Position numbers and translations under genes: made by a program. Positions 17,812 to 26,929 of a DNA stretch of 64,000 nucleotides are shown here, piece by piece. Positions within the stretch are counted from its first letter, which is position 1. Each line of letters opens with the position of its first letter. Source of the stretch: DASRQK01 sp964401685 (GTDB taxonomy: Bacteria > Bacteroidota > Bacteroidia > Sphingobacteriales > Sphingobacteriaceae); assembly GCA_964401685.1 (NCBI GenBank), contig CAYNZH010000001.1, positions 83,018-147,017 of the forward strand. Reading direction: 5' to 3'. The notes beneath the pieces are model-generated. The model did no database searches, was not told the DNA's origin, and worked only from the letters and a program-made list of their open reading frames with translations.

Positions 17812-19398
17812 TCACCAAAGTTCTTCGGCAAGGGGGGTTAACTGCTCGAGTGCGGCGGCGACCACCGGATCACGCCGGTTTTTAATTTTGAAATAAGCAT
17901 CGCTGCCGAAGTAATACCTTCCCAGGAGAGCCTCTATCTCGGCACTCAGCTGTTCCTTGGCGCGCCGGGTCTCAGCGGGTTTGATCTCCAGCCCTCTGGT
18001 CTCGATGAAATCCAAGAATCCCTGGTATTCTTCCTGGGGTAAAAAATATCCCCTTAAGTATTGTTCAACGGAGTAGGCCGGTGAGCCTATTGCCAAACGG
18101 GTATACACGTATTCAGGAATCAATCTGAGTTCAGATATTTTATCAAATAGCGCCTGATCGGCCCACAGGGTGCTCTCAACGTGGATATCGGGGATAACGC
18201 CCCCAGCAGAGGTGTCTGCGCCTCCGAGGGACTGGTCAACGTTCAAATTCTTTGGAGTAGGAGTGACCGGTCCAGGATTCACAACGGGCTTCTGATCCTG
18301 ATCTGGGCGTTGAATATTCCGCCCCAAGGGTGTGAAATACCGTGCAACGGTTAGGTTGAGCGCGGCTCCATCGCCGAACCCGAAGCGAGCCTGGACCAAG
18401 CCCTTTCCAAACGAGGGCGATCCAATGATGAGGCCCCTCTGATGGTCTTGAATCGCGGCTGCGACAATTTCGGAGGAGGACGCTGACTCGTTGTCTATCA
18501 AAATCACGAGACCTCCGTCTAGAAAAACGCCGTCTCCCGTGGAAAAGTATCCTTTGCGTCCTGCATTTCGTCCCTCAGTATATACGATAGGCAAGTCGCC
18601 CTCCAGAAACTGACTTGCCAGTTCCAAAGCCCCTGCGAAGTAGCCGCCGCGGTTGCCACGCAAGTCCAAAATCAAATCCTGGGCCCCCTCCTTGAGTAAC
18701 CACTCCATCTTTTGTTGAAAATCTTGGACAGTTCGCGAGCCAAAGGCTTTAATTTTCACATAAGCAGTTCCAGGAGCGATGAGGTAAGCCGCATCAATGC
18801 TGCCAATTTCCATTTTGTCCCTGGTCACTTTAAGCGGAAAAGGCAGCTCCAGTTCATCGCGAAGAATAGACAGCTCCATGACGCTCCCGCGCCTCCCGAT
18901 AATTTGTTTCTCCAGATCCTCCTCGGTCACTTTCACGCCTGCTATATTGGTGCCGTTGACGGCAAGGATTTTATCGCCCACCTTCAAGCCTGCCTGCTGC
19001 GCCGGCCCACCTTGTATGAGACCAACAGTCAACAATGTGTCGTTCAGCAAATAATATTCAACACCAATGCCATCAAAACTGCCTTCCAACGCCTGGGTGC
19101 GATCCCGGGCTTCTCTTGGAGAAAGGTATTCAGAGTGAGAATCCAAATGGCCCACCAGCTCACTCAATACCAGTTGTTGCAGGCTGTCCAGGTTGACACT
19201 GTCCACATAATTGTCGCCGATCAGATCCAATGTCTGCCGGATCTTGTCCGATCGATCAGAAATGCCCAGAGGAATCAGCGCAGTCCTCGACGTGTGCTGA
19301 TTTTCATCGACATAATTTTGACCCAATAAAATTCCCAACAGCAAAACACCTGCGTAGGTGACTGCGATCCAAATGTTCCGCTTTGTACTATTCTCCAT
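17812..19398 (-). CDS. S41 family C-terminal processing peptidase
   Basis: A 528-residue periplasmic or membrane-anchored serine protease of the CtpA/Prc type. An N-terminal signal anchor covers residues 8-28. A PDZ domain follows at about 90-180 (LEGSFDGIGVEYYL, GGPAQQAGLKVGDKILAVNG). The catalytic Ser/Lys pair is in ESASSSEIVAAAIQDH (first Ser of SSS) and SPSFGKGLVQ, spaced 25 residues apart as in Prc. The family trims C-termini of envelope proteins and degrades misfolded ones. It is a single gene, convergent with the EEP-family gene, and no promoter motif was recognised upstream. Confidence 0.92.
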   Translation of the reverse strand: MENSTKRNIWIAVTYAGVLLLGILLGQNYVDENQHTSRTALIPLGISDRSDKIRQTLDLIGDNYVDSVNLDSLQQLVLSELVGHLDSHSEYLSPREARDRTQALEGSFDGIGVEYYLLNDTLLTVGLIQGGPAQQAGLKVGDKILAVNGTNIAGVKVTEEDLEKQIIGRRGSVMELSILRDELELPFPLKVTRDKMEIGSIDAAYLIAPGTAYVKIKAFGSRTVQDFQQKMEWLLKEGAQDLILDLRGNRGGYFAGALELASQFLEGDLPIVYTEGRNAGRKGYFSTGDGVFLDGGLVILIDNESASSSEIVAAAIQDHQRGLIIGSPSFGKGLVQARFGFGDGAALNLTVARYFTPLGRNIQRPDQDQKPVVNPGPVTPTPKNLNVDQSLGGADTSAGGVIPDIHVESTLWADQALFDKISELRLIPEYVYTRLAIGSPAYSVEQYLRGYFLPQEEYQGFLDFIETRGLEIKPAETRRAKEQLSAEIEALLGRYYFGSDAYFKIKNRRDPVVAAALEQLTPLAEELW

Positions 19399-19479
19399 GT
19401 CTGCTCAAAACCGATCAAACAACCCTTTCTCCTACGATTCTCGATCTTTTTTTACAAAAAAATTGTGCACATTTGTACT

Positions 19480-20046
19480 ATGCATGAAATCGAACCATAC
19501 TATAGATGGAGGGATGATTATATTGCTTCCGAAGACGAACTTTCCCCCTTTTACGGGTTAGAATACAACGAGTTCGAATTCGACAAGCAAATTTACAACT
19601 TTCTTCTGCATCCCCAATGGGATTCTTTCGGTTCCAATACACTTTATTTGAAAATAATTTATTGCGATTATGAACGGGAAGCGGCGATAATAGAGCTGAT
19701 CGGCGAGTGGAATGACGCCATTGACAATGATATCATGCTTCTTAAACGAGAAGTCATTGACCTGCTGATCGCAAATGGAATCAAAAAGTTTATTTTGCTG
19801 GGTGAAAACGTTTTGAATTTTCATCATTCAGATGACTGCTATTATGAGGAATGGTTCCAGGATGTCGAGGATGGCTGGATTGCGGGAGTGAATTTTCGCC
19901 CACATGTGATCGAAGAGTTCAGACAGCACAATATAGACTATTTCATCAATTTCGGGGGAATGTTAAATGACCTGAACTGGCGGAATCTCCGCCCGAAAAA
20001 CGTGTTGAAAGTTGTTGAAGAGCAATTGAATAAACGTTTAAACTGA
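19480..20046 (+). CDS. conserved-looking hypothetical protein
   Basis: A soluble, acidic, aromatic-rich protein of 188 residues (MHEIEPYYRWRDDYIASE...). There is no signal peptide or membrane segment. I do not recognise a domain; the middle part (LLKREVIDLLIANGIKKFILLGENVLNFH) looks like alternating helix and strand. The open frame starts at a GTG at 19465, but the ATG at 19480 is preferred because a near-consensus -7 motif (CACATTTG, 19468-19475) ends 4 nt before it. It sits between the divergent S41 gene and dusB, 44 bp upstream of the dusB start, and dusB has its own promoter motif. Confidence 0.75.
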   Translation: MHEIEPYYRWRDDYIASEDELSPFYGLEYNEFEFDKQIYNFLLHPQWDSFGSNTLYLKIIYCDYEREAAIIELIGEWNDAIDNDIMLLKREVIDLLIANGIKKFILLGENVLNFHHSDDCYYEEWFQDVEDGWIAGVNFRPHVIEEFRQHNIDYFINFGGMLNDLNWRNLRPKNVLKVVEEQLNKRLN

Positions 20047-20066
20047 GGTTATTGCAATAATTTTCG

Positions 20067-20074
20067 TACTTTTG
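20067..20074 (+). promoter_or_regulatory. putative -7 promoter element for dusB
   Basis: TACTTTTG is an exact TAnnTTTG match ending 16 nt before the ATG at 20091. It supports that start over the upstream in-frame TTG at 20079. Confidence 0.5.
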
Positions 20075-20090
20075 TCCTTTGGATAAAAGC

Positions 20091-21104
20091 ATGTCTGTCA
20101 AAATCGCACATATTGATCTGGGAGAATTTCCGTTGTTGCTAGCGCCCATGGAGGACGTGAGCGACCCGCCTTTTCGTTTTGTTTGCAAGCAACAGGGGGT
20201 CGATATGATGTACACGGAATTCATTTCATCCGAAGGACTGATCCGAGATGCTGCGAAAAGCCGCCAAAAACTGGATATTTTTGAGTACGAACGACCCATT
20301 GGCATTCAGATCTTTGGTTCTGATATAGATACAATGCGGGAGGCCACCGAAATCGCCACCCTCGCAAGGCCGGATCTGATCGACATCAATTATGGGTGCC
20401 CAGTCAAAAATGTGGCTTGCCGAGGAGCAGGCGCGAGTCTGCTACAGGACATTGATAGAATGACGGCCATGACAAAGGCTGTTGTCGAAGCGACCGCCCT
20501 TCCAGTAACCGTCAAAACACGCCTCGGCTGGGACGACACCACCAAAAATGTTTACGAGGTCGCAGAGCGCCTTCAGGATGTTGGCATACACGCATTGACC
20601 ATACACGGGCGCACCCGTGCGCAAATGTATAAAGGCGTGGCGGACTGGTCCATGATACGTGACATCAAAAGAAATCCTCGGGTTAAAATCCCCATTTTTG
20701 GAAATGGAGACGTCGACTCGGTGGACAAGGCTGTGGCCTGGAAACGCGAGTTTGAAGTCGATGGTATCATGATTGGGCGCGCATCCATAGGTTATCCCTG
20801 GATTTTCCGGGAGATCAAACATTTTGTGGAGACAGGCGAATATTTATCGGGTCCAACTATTGCTGAACGCGTAGCTGTTTGCCGCACCCACCTTGAGAAA
20901 TCCATACAATGGAAGGGTGACAGAACCGGGGTTTATGAAATGCGGAGGCACTACGCCAATTATTTTAAAGGCATTCCCCATTTCAAAGAGTACAGAATGA
21001 AATTGGTCAAGCTGGAAAACGTCGGAGACATCTTGGAAGTCTTGAGCGAAATCGACTACCGGTTTGCACATGCCGAACTTGACCAGCCCCTGATCGTTGC
21101 CTAG
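20091..21104 (+). CDS. dusB: tRNA-dihydrouridine synthase
   Basis: A 337-residue FMN-dependent enzyme that reduces specific uridines in the tRNA D-loop to dihydrouridine. The TIM barrel begins with LLLAPMEDVSDPPFR, the catalytic Cys103 lies in INYGCPVKNVACRGAG, and the substrate-site motifs VTVKTRLGWDD and LTIHGRTRAQMYKG are present. FMN phosphate binding is near GNGDV and MIGRASIGYPWIF. The length fits DusB. The stop codon TAG shares the palindrome CTAG with the stop of the converging flippase gene, so the two coding regions overlap by 4 bp. Confidence 0.93.
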   Translation: MSVKIAHIDLGEFPLLLAPMEDVSDPPFRFVCKQQGVDMMYTEFISSEGLIRDAAKSRQKLDIFEYERPIGIQIFGSDIDTMREATEIATLARPDLIDINYGCPVKNVACRGAGASLLQDIDRMTAMTKAVVEATALPVTVKTRLGWDDTTKNVYEVAERLQDVGIHALTIHGRTRAQMYKGVADWSMIRDIKRNPRVKIPIFGNGDVDSVDKAVAWKREFEVDGIMIGRASIGYPWIFREIKHFVETGEYLSGPTIAERVAVCRTHLEKSIQWKGDRTGVYEMRRHYANYFKGIPHFKEYRMKLVKLENVGDILEVLSEIDYRFAHAELDQPLIVA

Positions 21105-22618
21105 TTTTTCCTCAGAAAATACCTTTTCAGATTATTCTGTTCCAAATAAAGGCACGTCCCCACGAAAAGTAGCAATAAGGCATTTCCCACCAAGACATTG
21201 CGCTGAAACACGTCGAAACTCAACCAACTGATCAGCGCGCCGGCTCCCAGATAAGCGAGGTTCTTGCGGGTATTATAGGGGATGGCAAAGTTCTTTTGCC
21301 CCCAAAAGTAGGACAGCACGACCATGGAAGCATAGGCAATCAGTGTCACCCAAGCAGCCCCTACGTAGCTGAAGTGGGGAATGAGAAGCACATTGAGCAC
21401 CACGGTTACCAAGGCGCCGATGCCGGCGATGTATAGCGCGTAGACCGTCTGATCCGACAGCTTGTACCAGATGGAAAGGTTCATATAAATCCCCAACATG
21501 ACGTAAGCCATTAGTAGTACGGGCACCACCTTGAGGCCAGACCAGAATTTGAGCTGCTCTTCTGGATCGCCGGACTCGATAAAGTATTTTATCCACTCTA
21601 TATTGGCTGTCACGCCGACCATGCCAATGACCATCAAAATAATAAAGTAGTCCATGATGAGGGCATAGGTCTGCCGCGCATTGCTGTTCTTGGAATAATT
21701 AAAAAAGAAGGGTTCAGCGCCGAATCTGAAGGCCTGGGCGGCTATGCTCAGCAAAATTGCGAGCTTGGAAACTGCTCCGTAAATTCCCAGATCACTCGCT
21801 GCAGATTCTTTGGGCACGAGCCAGGGAATGAGCACCATTTTGTCGATCAACTCATTGATAATAAATGAGATATTGGCAATCAATATGGGAAAACTATAGC
21901 GCAGCATGCGCATTAACGAACGTTCGTTAATATGCCATTTGAAGGCTAGGAGCTCGGGGGCGAGCAGCAACAAGGTGCCGATGCTGGCGGCCAGGTTGGC
22001 AATAAAGACGTAGCCCAACCAGCCCGGGCGATACCACTTCTCAAACTGCATCCACTGCCAACTGGCCTGCTCAGCCATCCAGGGGAAGGCGACGATAAAC
22101 ACCAGGTTGAGCACTACAAAAATGCTGATATTCGTGATCTTGATCGCGGCAAATCTGCGAGCCTTCCCCTCGGCGCGGATTTTTGCAAACGGAACCACCG
22201 CGAGCGCGTCAGCAGCGAGAAATAGGGCAAAGAGCGTGACATAAAAGCGGAAATCCGCGCTATCGGCACCGTTCCCCAGCCAGGAAGCCAAGCCCCGCGA
22301 GATCGGATCCAAGAAAAGAAAAACCGTCAGCAGCATCAATCCGGTCGTGACCAGAGTGACGCTAAAACTTTGATTGTAAACGCGGGCCCTGTCCCCCTCA
22401 TGTTTCTGCAAGAACCGGAAAAAAGTCGTCTCCATTCCGAAAGCAAGGAAGACATTGATTAGTGCTGCCCAACTGTAGAGATTGGTGAACACACCGTAGA
22501 CGGCTGTCGGAAAACGGTTGACAAAGAGCGGTGTCAAAATAAAATTCAGCAGCCGAGCGACGATAGTGCTCACGCCATAAATCAGTGTATCCCCGGCAAA
22601 TTTTCTTAAGACAGACAA
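21101..22618 (-). CDS. polysaccharide flippase / MATE-like exporter (MOP superfamily)
   Basis: A 505-residue integral membrane protein with about 14 predicted helices, of the polysaccharide-synthesis (Wzx/MviN-like) branch. The start resembles family members (VLRKFAGDTLIYGVSTIVARLLNFILTPLF). It probably flips lipid-linked sugars across the inner membrane, consistent with ugd and fcl elsewhere in the window. The likely start codon is a TTG at 22618, because no in-frame ATG occurs at the right place. It follows the acylphosphatase gene by 11 bp on the same strand. A family member of unknown substrate. Confidence 0.85.
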   Translation of the reverse strand: MSVLRKFAGDTLIYGVSTIVARLLNFILTPLFVNRFPTAVYGVFTNLYSWAALINVFLAFGMETTFFRFLQKHEGDRARVYNQSFSVTLVTTGLMLLTVFLFLDPISRGLASWLGNGADSADFRFYVTLFALFLAADALAVVPFAKIRAEGKARRFAAIKITNISIFVVLNLVFIVAFPWMAEQASWQWMQFEKWYRPGWLGYVFIANLAASIGTLLLLAPELLAFKWHINERSLMRMLRYSFPILIANISFIINELIDKMVLIPWLVPKESAASDLGIYGAVSKLAILLSIAAQAFRFGAEPFFFNYSKNSNARQTYALIMDYFIILMVIGMVGVTANIEWIKYFIESGDPEEQLKFWSGLKVVPVLLMAYVMLGIYMNLSIWYKLSDQTVYALYIAGIGALVTVVLNVLLIPHFSYVGAAWVTLIAYASMVVLSYFWGQKNFAIPYNTRKNLAYLGAGALISWLSFDVFQRNVLVGNALLLLFVGTCLYLEQNNLKRYFLRKN

Positions 22619-22629
22619 AATCTCGGGTT

Positions 22630-22914
22630 TTAGGTGTACATTCGTTTCAAGACCTCAAAATTTCGATAATTCTTCAATTCGGGGATTTCCTCCATCTCGA
22701 CTCTTTCTACAATAGCGTCCTGCGGCCCTTCTTCACACCATTCCCGAAAGGCCTCCAGCGCGAAATGATCTCCCTCTGCCTCAGCGTAGACCGATCCGTC
22801 GGCTTCGTTGAGCACTACTCCTTTTACGCCGAGCTGGTCGGCGACTGCCTTGGTCGAAGCGCGAAAACTCACCCCCTGGACTTTCCCATAAATTCGAAAG
22901 CGTAAATGCTTCAT
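22630..22914 (-). CDS. acyP: acylphosphatase
   Basis: A 94-residue small cytoplasmic enzyme that hydrolyses carboxyl-phosphate bonds of acyl phosphates. The catalytic motif GKVQGVSFR (Arg18) and the second active-site residue Asn36, in VVLNEADGSVYAEAEG, are both present. Length fits the family (90-100 residues). It is 11 bp upstream of the flippase gene, so the two may be cotranscribed, and it lies downstream of the terminator of the zinc-ribbon gene. Confidence 0.95.
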   Translation of the reverse strand: MKHLRFRIYGKVQGVSFRASTKAVADQLGVKGVVLNEADGSVYAEAEGDHFALEAFREWCEEGPQDAIVERVEMEEIPELKNYRNFEVLKRMYT

Positions 22915-22968
22915 GGCGTTTCCCTTAAATTACTTAAAAAAAAGCAATGTACTAAAATAAGCTGAAAA

Positions 22969-22999
22969 CAAAAAAAGGCCTGGACAATTGCCAAGCCTC
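22969..22999 (-). terminator. terminator of the zinc-ribbon/Nif3 operon
   Basis: On the minus strand GGCTTGG pairs with CCAGGCC around CAATTGT, followed by seven T. It lies about 48 bp beyond the stop of the zinc-ribbon gene. Confidence 0.85.
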
Positions 23000-23046
23000 G
23001 AATATTGTTAGAATTCCGATTGCTGATCGTTGATTCGGAGTGGGGC

Positions 23047-23799
23047 TTACCCTTGGGTATCGCCGTCCAGCTCTGTCACCAGGTCATCATCGACCAAAAC
23101 TCTTCCGCAGTGTTCGCACACGACGATTTTCTTTCGTTGTCTGATCTCGAGTTGACGCTGTGGTGGTATCTTGTTGTGGCAACCAGAGCAGCTGTCCCTA
23201 TCGATAGAAACCACAGCAAGTCCGTTTTTAAAGGAATCCCGCAGGCGGTAATAAACCTTCGTCAACCGCTCTTCAATGCCTTCTTCAGCTTTTTCTGCTT
23301 CGGAAGTCAGCGCATTTTCCTCTTTTTCAGTTTCTGCCGTAATGGTGTCTAGCTCGCCTTTCTTAATTTCCAGCTCGCTATTTGCCTCAGCAAGTGCTTG
23401 TTGGGTAGCTTCGTAGACCTCAGTTTTGTTCCTGATCTCAAACTCGGTTTCACGGATTTTCTTCTCGCTCACCTGAATATCCAAGCCCTGAATTTCTATC
23501 TCTTTAGTGATAGCATCGTACTCGCGGTTGTTCTTCACCTCGTTGAGCTGGCTTTCGTACTTCTTGATGGCCGCCTCCGCCTCTTTGATCATGTTTCGAC
23601 GCAAAACGATTGCATCTTCCTGATCATCAAGCTCAGTACGGATTTTTTCTATACGGGTTTCCAACCCTGCTATTTCATCTTCAAGGTCAGCGACTTCCAT
23701 GGGCAATTCACCCCGGATTTGCCGTATCCTATCGACTTTGCTATGTATGGACTGTAAAGACCATAATGCCTTCAATTTTTGTTCTACGCTTTGTTCCAT
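23047..23799 (-). CDS. coiled-coil zinc-ribbon protein (zf-RING_7 / CdsZ-like)
   Basis: A 250-residue protein. Residues of about 15-180 form a long, charged antiparallel coiled coil. The C-terminal zinc ribbon has four cysteines, in SCSGCHNK and VCEHCGRV. This architecture matches the PF02591 family (chlamydial CT398 and mycobacterial Rv2229c), whose proposed roles include scaffolding; no enzymatic activity is known. It begins directly after the stop of the Nif3 gene (adjacent bases), so the two are probably in one operon, a linkage also seen in other bacteria. Confidence 0.88.
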   Translation of the reverse strand: MEQSVEQKLKALWSLQSIHSKVDRIRQIRGELPMEVADLEDEIAGLETRIEKIRTELDDQEDAIVLRRNMIKEAEAAIKKYESQLNEVKNNREYDAITKEIEIQGLDIQVSEKKIRETEFEIRNKTEVYEATQQALAEANSELEIKKGELDTITAETEKEENALTSEAEKAEEGIEERLTKVYYRLRDSFKNGLAVVSIDRDSCSGCHNKIPPQRQLEIRQRKKIVVCEHCGRVLVDDDLVTELDGDTQG

Positions 23800-24897
23800 T
23801 TAACTGAAGTAATTTATTGGATTCGTATCAGTGCCCGTCAAACGGATTGCAAAGGTAGTGAATTTTTTTTGAATTATTTCCAATAATAATTCCTGCGTAA
23901 ATTGTTCGCTTTCAAAATGTCCCACATCTGCAATGACGATTTTGCCCTCTGCATCGAAAAACTCGTGATATTTGAAATCGGCTGTCAAAAAGACATCTGC
24001 CCCCGAACGAATTGCGTCGTTAAGCAAAAAACTCCCGCTGCCACCGCAAACGGCTATGCGCTGCACGCTTTCATTGACCGGGTCTGTGTGGCGAATCATT
24101 TCGACCCCCAGATTTTGCTTTACCAAACGGAAGAAGTCCTCCAGGGCCATAGGGCGTTCCAACTGGCCCACCACACCGCTTCCAACCTGAAAATGAGTGT
24201 TCTCGATTTTAATAATATCGTAGGCCGGCTCTTCATAGGGATGGGATTCGAGAAGCGCGAGAATGATTTTCCTCTCCTGATCCTGCTGGTACAGCACTTC
24301 CATCCGGGTCTCTTCCTCCCGGTGCTGCTCTCCCTCTTCGCCCACATAGGGATCGGCATTTGGTCCCGCCTTGAAAGTGCCATATCCGCCTACATTGAAG
24401 CTGCACTCGGAATAGTCACCTATATTTCCGGCGCCGGCCTCAAATAATGATTTCCGTACAGCCTCCAGGTGACTTCTGGGAACAAAAGTCACTAGTTTTC
24501 TCAACAAGCCCGATTTTGGCGACAATATCGCCTGCTTTCCGAGTCCCAATCTTTCCGCAATCCGGGAGTTGACGCCTCCTGTGACATTGTCGAGATTTGT
24601 GTGAATAGCATAAAGCGCAATTCCATGGCGTATGGCCTTGATAATCACTCTTTCCACGTAAGTGCCGCCCGTAAACTTCTTAAGCCCCTTAAAGACAATA
24701 GGGTGATGGGTGATAACTACGTCGCAACCCAGACTTATAGCCTCGTCAAGCACCTCTTCGGTGCAGTCGAGTGCGATAAGCCCCTGAGTGATTTCCTGTT
24801 CCGGATCGCCCACCAGCAAGCCGGAATTGTCATAAGATTCCTGTAGCGCCAAAGGGGCGATAGACTCCAGGTGAGCAGTAAGTTCCCTAAGTTTCAT
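23800..24897 (-). CDS. Nif3-like dinuclear metal centre protein
   Basis: A 365-residue Nif3/YbgI family protein. The metal-site motifs VVITHHPIVFKGLK and the C-terminal DVGHFESEQF are present. The length shows the extra central domain (residues of about 130-235), a PII/CutA-like insert common in Gram-positive and Bacteroidota members. The family forms toroidal hexamers, was once called GTP cyclohydrolase I type 2, and has no settled function. It overlaps the upstream membrane-protein gene by 11 bp and abuts the zinc-ribbon gene. Confidence 0.93.
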   Translation of the reverse strand: MKLRELTAHLESIAPLALQESYDNSGLLVGDPEQEITQGLIALDCTEEVLDEAISLGCDVVITHHPIVFKGLKKFTGGTYVERVIIKAIRHGIALYAIHTNLDNVTGGVNSRIAERLGLGKQAILSPKSGLLRKLVTFVPRSHLEAVRKSLFEAGAGNIGDYSECSFNVGGYGTFKAGPNADPYVGEEGEQHREEETRMEVLYQQDQERKIILALLESHPYEEPAYDIIKIENTHFQVGSGVVGQLERPMALEDFFRLVKQNLGVEMIRHTDPVNESVQRIAVCGGSGSFLLNDAIRSGADVFLTADFKYHEFFDAEGKIVIADVGHFESEQFTQELLLEIIQKKFTTFAIRLTGTDTNPINYFS

Positions 24898-25333
24898 TTC
24901 TTTTTACAAATTGGTTATGTTCCGAAATCAACGATCGGAAATGGCTTATTTTCACCCAATAAATCACAAAATACACCACGGCAAACAGGCTCATCAAGGG
25001 GAAAATGGGGAGGTGGGAAATCAAATAAATAACGGCATATAGTATCCCTTGAAACAAGCCGGGATTTTCGACTTCGGCAATTTTCCTATCAAAAAACTCG
25101 TTGGTCAGAGAGTCCGCAACCCGCCGGGCTATTACGAAATTCCAGTAAATACTGAAAAATGGAATCAAGACCAGCCAAGCCTGACCAGGGGCCATCAATC
25201 GATTTTCAGGAGCAATATCCAGGAGTAAGCGCCTGACCGTATTGGCATACAATGCCAAGGCCAGGTATCCGGCTATCCCCAAAATTATCATTCCCATCTG
25301 AAAATCCGGGCTCAAATTTTCCCACAAGTCCAT
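24887..25333 (-). CDS. small four-helix membrane protein
   Basis: A 148-residue protein with about four predicted transmembrane helices (near residues 13-32, 48-68, 91-108 and 110-128). It weakly resembles the DUF4328 pattern (APGQAWLVLIPFFSIYWNFVIARRVADSL). It starts an apparent operon with the Nif3 gene (11-bp overlap) and the zinc-ribbon gene. A near-consensus -7 motif on the minus strand (TAAATTTA, 25346 down to 25339) ends 5 nt before the ATG. Function unknown. Confidence 0.75.
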   Translation of the reverse strand: MDLWENLSPDFQMGMIILGIAGYLALALYANTVRRLLLDIAPENRLMAPGQAWLVLIPFFSIYWNFVIARRVADSLTNEFFDRKIAEVENPGLFQGILYAVIYLISHLPIFPLMSLFAVVYFVIYWVKISHFRSLISEHNQFVKRNET

Positions 25334-25384
25334 AAGGGTAAATTTACAAGGAATTTCTCTAAAAACATAGACATTTCTGGCGAA

Positions 25385-26929
25385 TCAGTGTTTCCAGCCT
25401 ATAATTTCTTTCATGTAATTGTCAATCAGACTCGTGTGAATCGTACGGTTGGTGTAGGCTATATGCATGTCCGGCCGGATAAGAAGCATCTGGTTTTGAT
25501 GGGCTTCAAGCTCAAACCTGTCGAAAATCCCTTTATTTTTGTCTGAATAAGGCAGGTAATAAAGGTGCATGTGCTGCGGGTATTTTTGCCTGATCCAATG
25601 ACTCAAAACGTGTATCACATGCTGTGAAACCTTGCCCAGTACCAGCAACACAAATCCTGGTTTGAGGCACCAGCTGTGCGTATCGACATATAGCTTTTGT
25701 TTTTCATCAAAAAGTTCCATCCAGGGCATACGGTCACCCGCCCGGATCTCGCGGCTTGGGGCGTGATGGATGGAAAGCTTGGTGTTTTTATAGGTAAAAT
25801 CAAGGTGAACTGTCTTCTCGATCCGGGCAGAGGGTTTCTCGCCGATACCGAACCACCTTTCGAGCAAGACGCTGCTCGGCTTTTTCATCGTCAGTGGGAA
25901 TGAGCCTGATTTTTGGCTTTGGATCACGGCAGGCATTCTTTCGTGATGGTAGGTGTCGAGCAGGGTTTTGTCGGATTTTCCAGTGGCGACCAGCGCTAGT
26001 TTCCAGGCCAGGTTGGCCGCCTCTTGAATAGCTAGATTCAGGTCATTGTCTCCTGGCCCGGGCTCGGTGTGTCCGGCCTGCCCCAGCAGAAAGCAGCGCC
26101 CACTTTTCAATAATTGGGCAACTGCCCTCGCGCAGCGGCTTTCAGCAATGGAGGGTTGGGTCAGCTCGAAGCCCCACTCCCGGATTTTCTGCGAAAATTC
26201 TCCCGGCTGTTTTCCAGCGACCATTGCCATGATGTGTAACCGCTCAACATCTGGAAAAATGCTGTAAGACTGCCCCTTGCGGGAAATCGTGATGTGGCTA
26301 TGCCTCAGCGAACTAAGATCACGGTCGTCGGGAATTTTCGCCTCCAGGGAAAACCAGGTGCGCAGTGGCGACTTTGACTCAAATCCAATCCCGGCTTGCT
26401 TTCGTACGAGACTATCGGCTCCGTCGGCTCCGATAAGCCAGTGAATCTCTTTGAATTGGGGGATCCCATGCTCTTCCAGGAGCACACTCAGCCTATGTTC
26501 GTTCTGTTCAACCTTGTTCAGTCGCGTGTCCCAATGAATCGCACAGGTGTATTCCGTCAACTTTGTGATCAGCAATCGCTGCAGTTTCTGCCTCGGTACC
26601 AAAAGCAAAAACGGATAAAGGGTTTTTCCTTCGAGTGAAGAATTCCAGTCGATCTGAGTAACTTCTTCAGGCAGACCTCCCTTACTTTCACGGTGCATTC
26701 GCGTTTTATTTAGCGTGGTGGAAATTTTGTGCAGGTCTTCCATGAGTCCCATTTGCCGGAGATGTTCCAGCGCCCTTGGCTTCAGCAGCACATAATCCCC
26801 TTTTTTATCTGGCCCCGAACGTTTATCGATGATCAGCGGATGTATCCCTTGGCGCAGGAGTTGGGCAGCCATGATCAGGCCTTCTGGACTCGCGCCCACG
26901 ATCAGAACTGTTTTATGCGTGTCGCTCAC
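25385..26929 (-). CDS. FAD-dependent monooxygenase-like protein with altered FAD motifs
   Basis: A 514-residue protein of the p-hydroxybenzoate hydroxylase-type flavoprotein family, with an extra C-terminal thioredoxin-like segment after residue 400. The first dinucleotide motif reads GASPEG (12-17) instead of GxGxxG. The middle DG motif (LIGADGADSLVRK) is intact. The third motif, usually GDAAH, reads LLGQAGHTEPGPGDNDLNLA, so the FAD-contacting Asp is Gln. Flavin binding may be weakened or altered. It overlaps the upstream methyltransferase gene by 17 bp and is likely cotranscribed with it. Substrate unknown. Confidence 0.85.
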   Translation of the reverse strand: MSDTHKTVLIVGASPEGLIMAAQLLRQGIHPLIIDKRSGPDKKGDYVLLKPRALEHLRQMGLMEDLHKISTTLNKTRMHRESKGGLPEEVTQIDWNSSLEGKTLYPFLLLVPRQKLQRLLITKLTEYTCAIHWDTRLNKVEQNEHRLSVLLEEHGIPQFKEIHWLIGADGADSLVRKQAGIGFESKSPLRTWFSLEAKIPDDRDLSSLRHSHITISRKGQSYSIFPDVERLHIMAMVAGKQPGEFSQKIREWGFELTQPSIAESRCARAVAQLLKSGRCFLLGQAGHTEPGPGDNDLNLAIQEAANLAWKLALVATGKSDKTLLDTYHHERMPAVIQSQKSGSFPLTMKKPSSVLLERWFGIGEKPSARIEKTVHLDFTYKNTKLSIHHAPSREIRAGDRMPWMELFDEKQKLYVDTHSWCLKPGFVLLVLGKVSQHVIHVLSHWIRQKYPQHMHLYYLPYSDKNKGIFDRFELEAHQNQMLLIRPDMHIAYTNRTIHTSLIDNYMKEIIGWKH

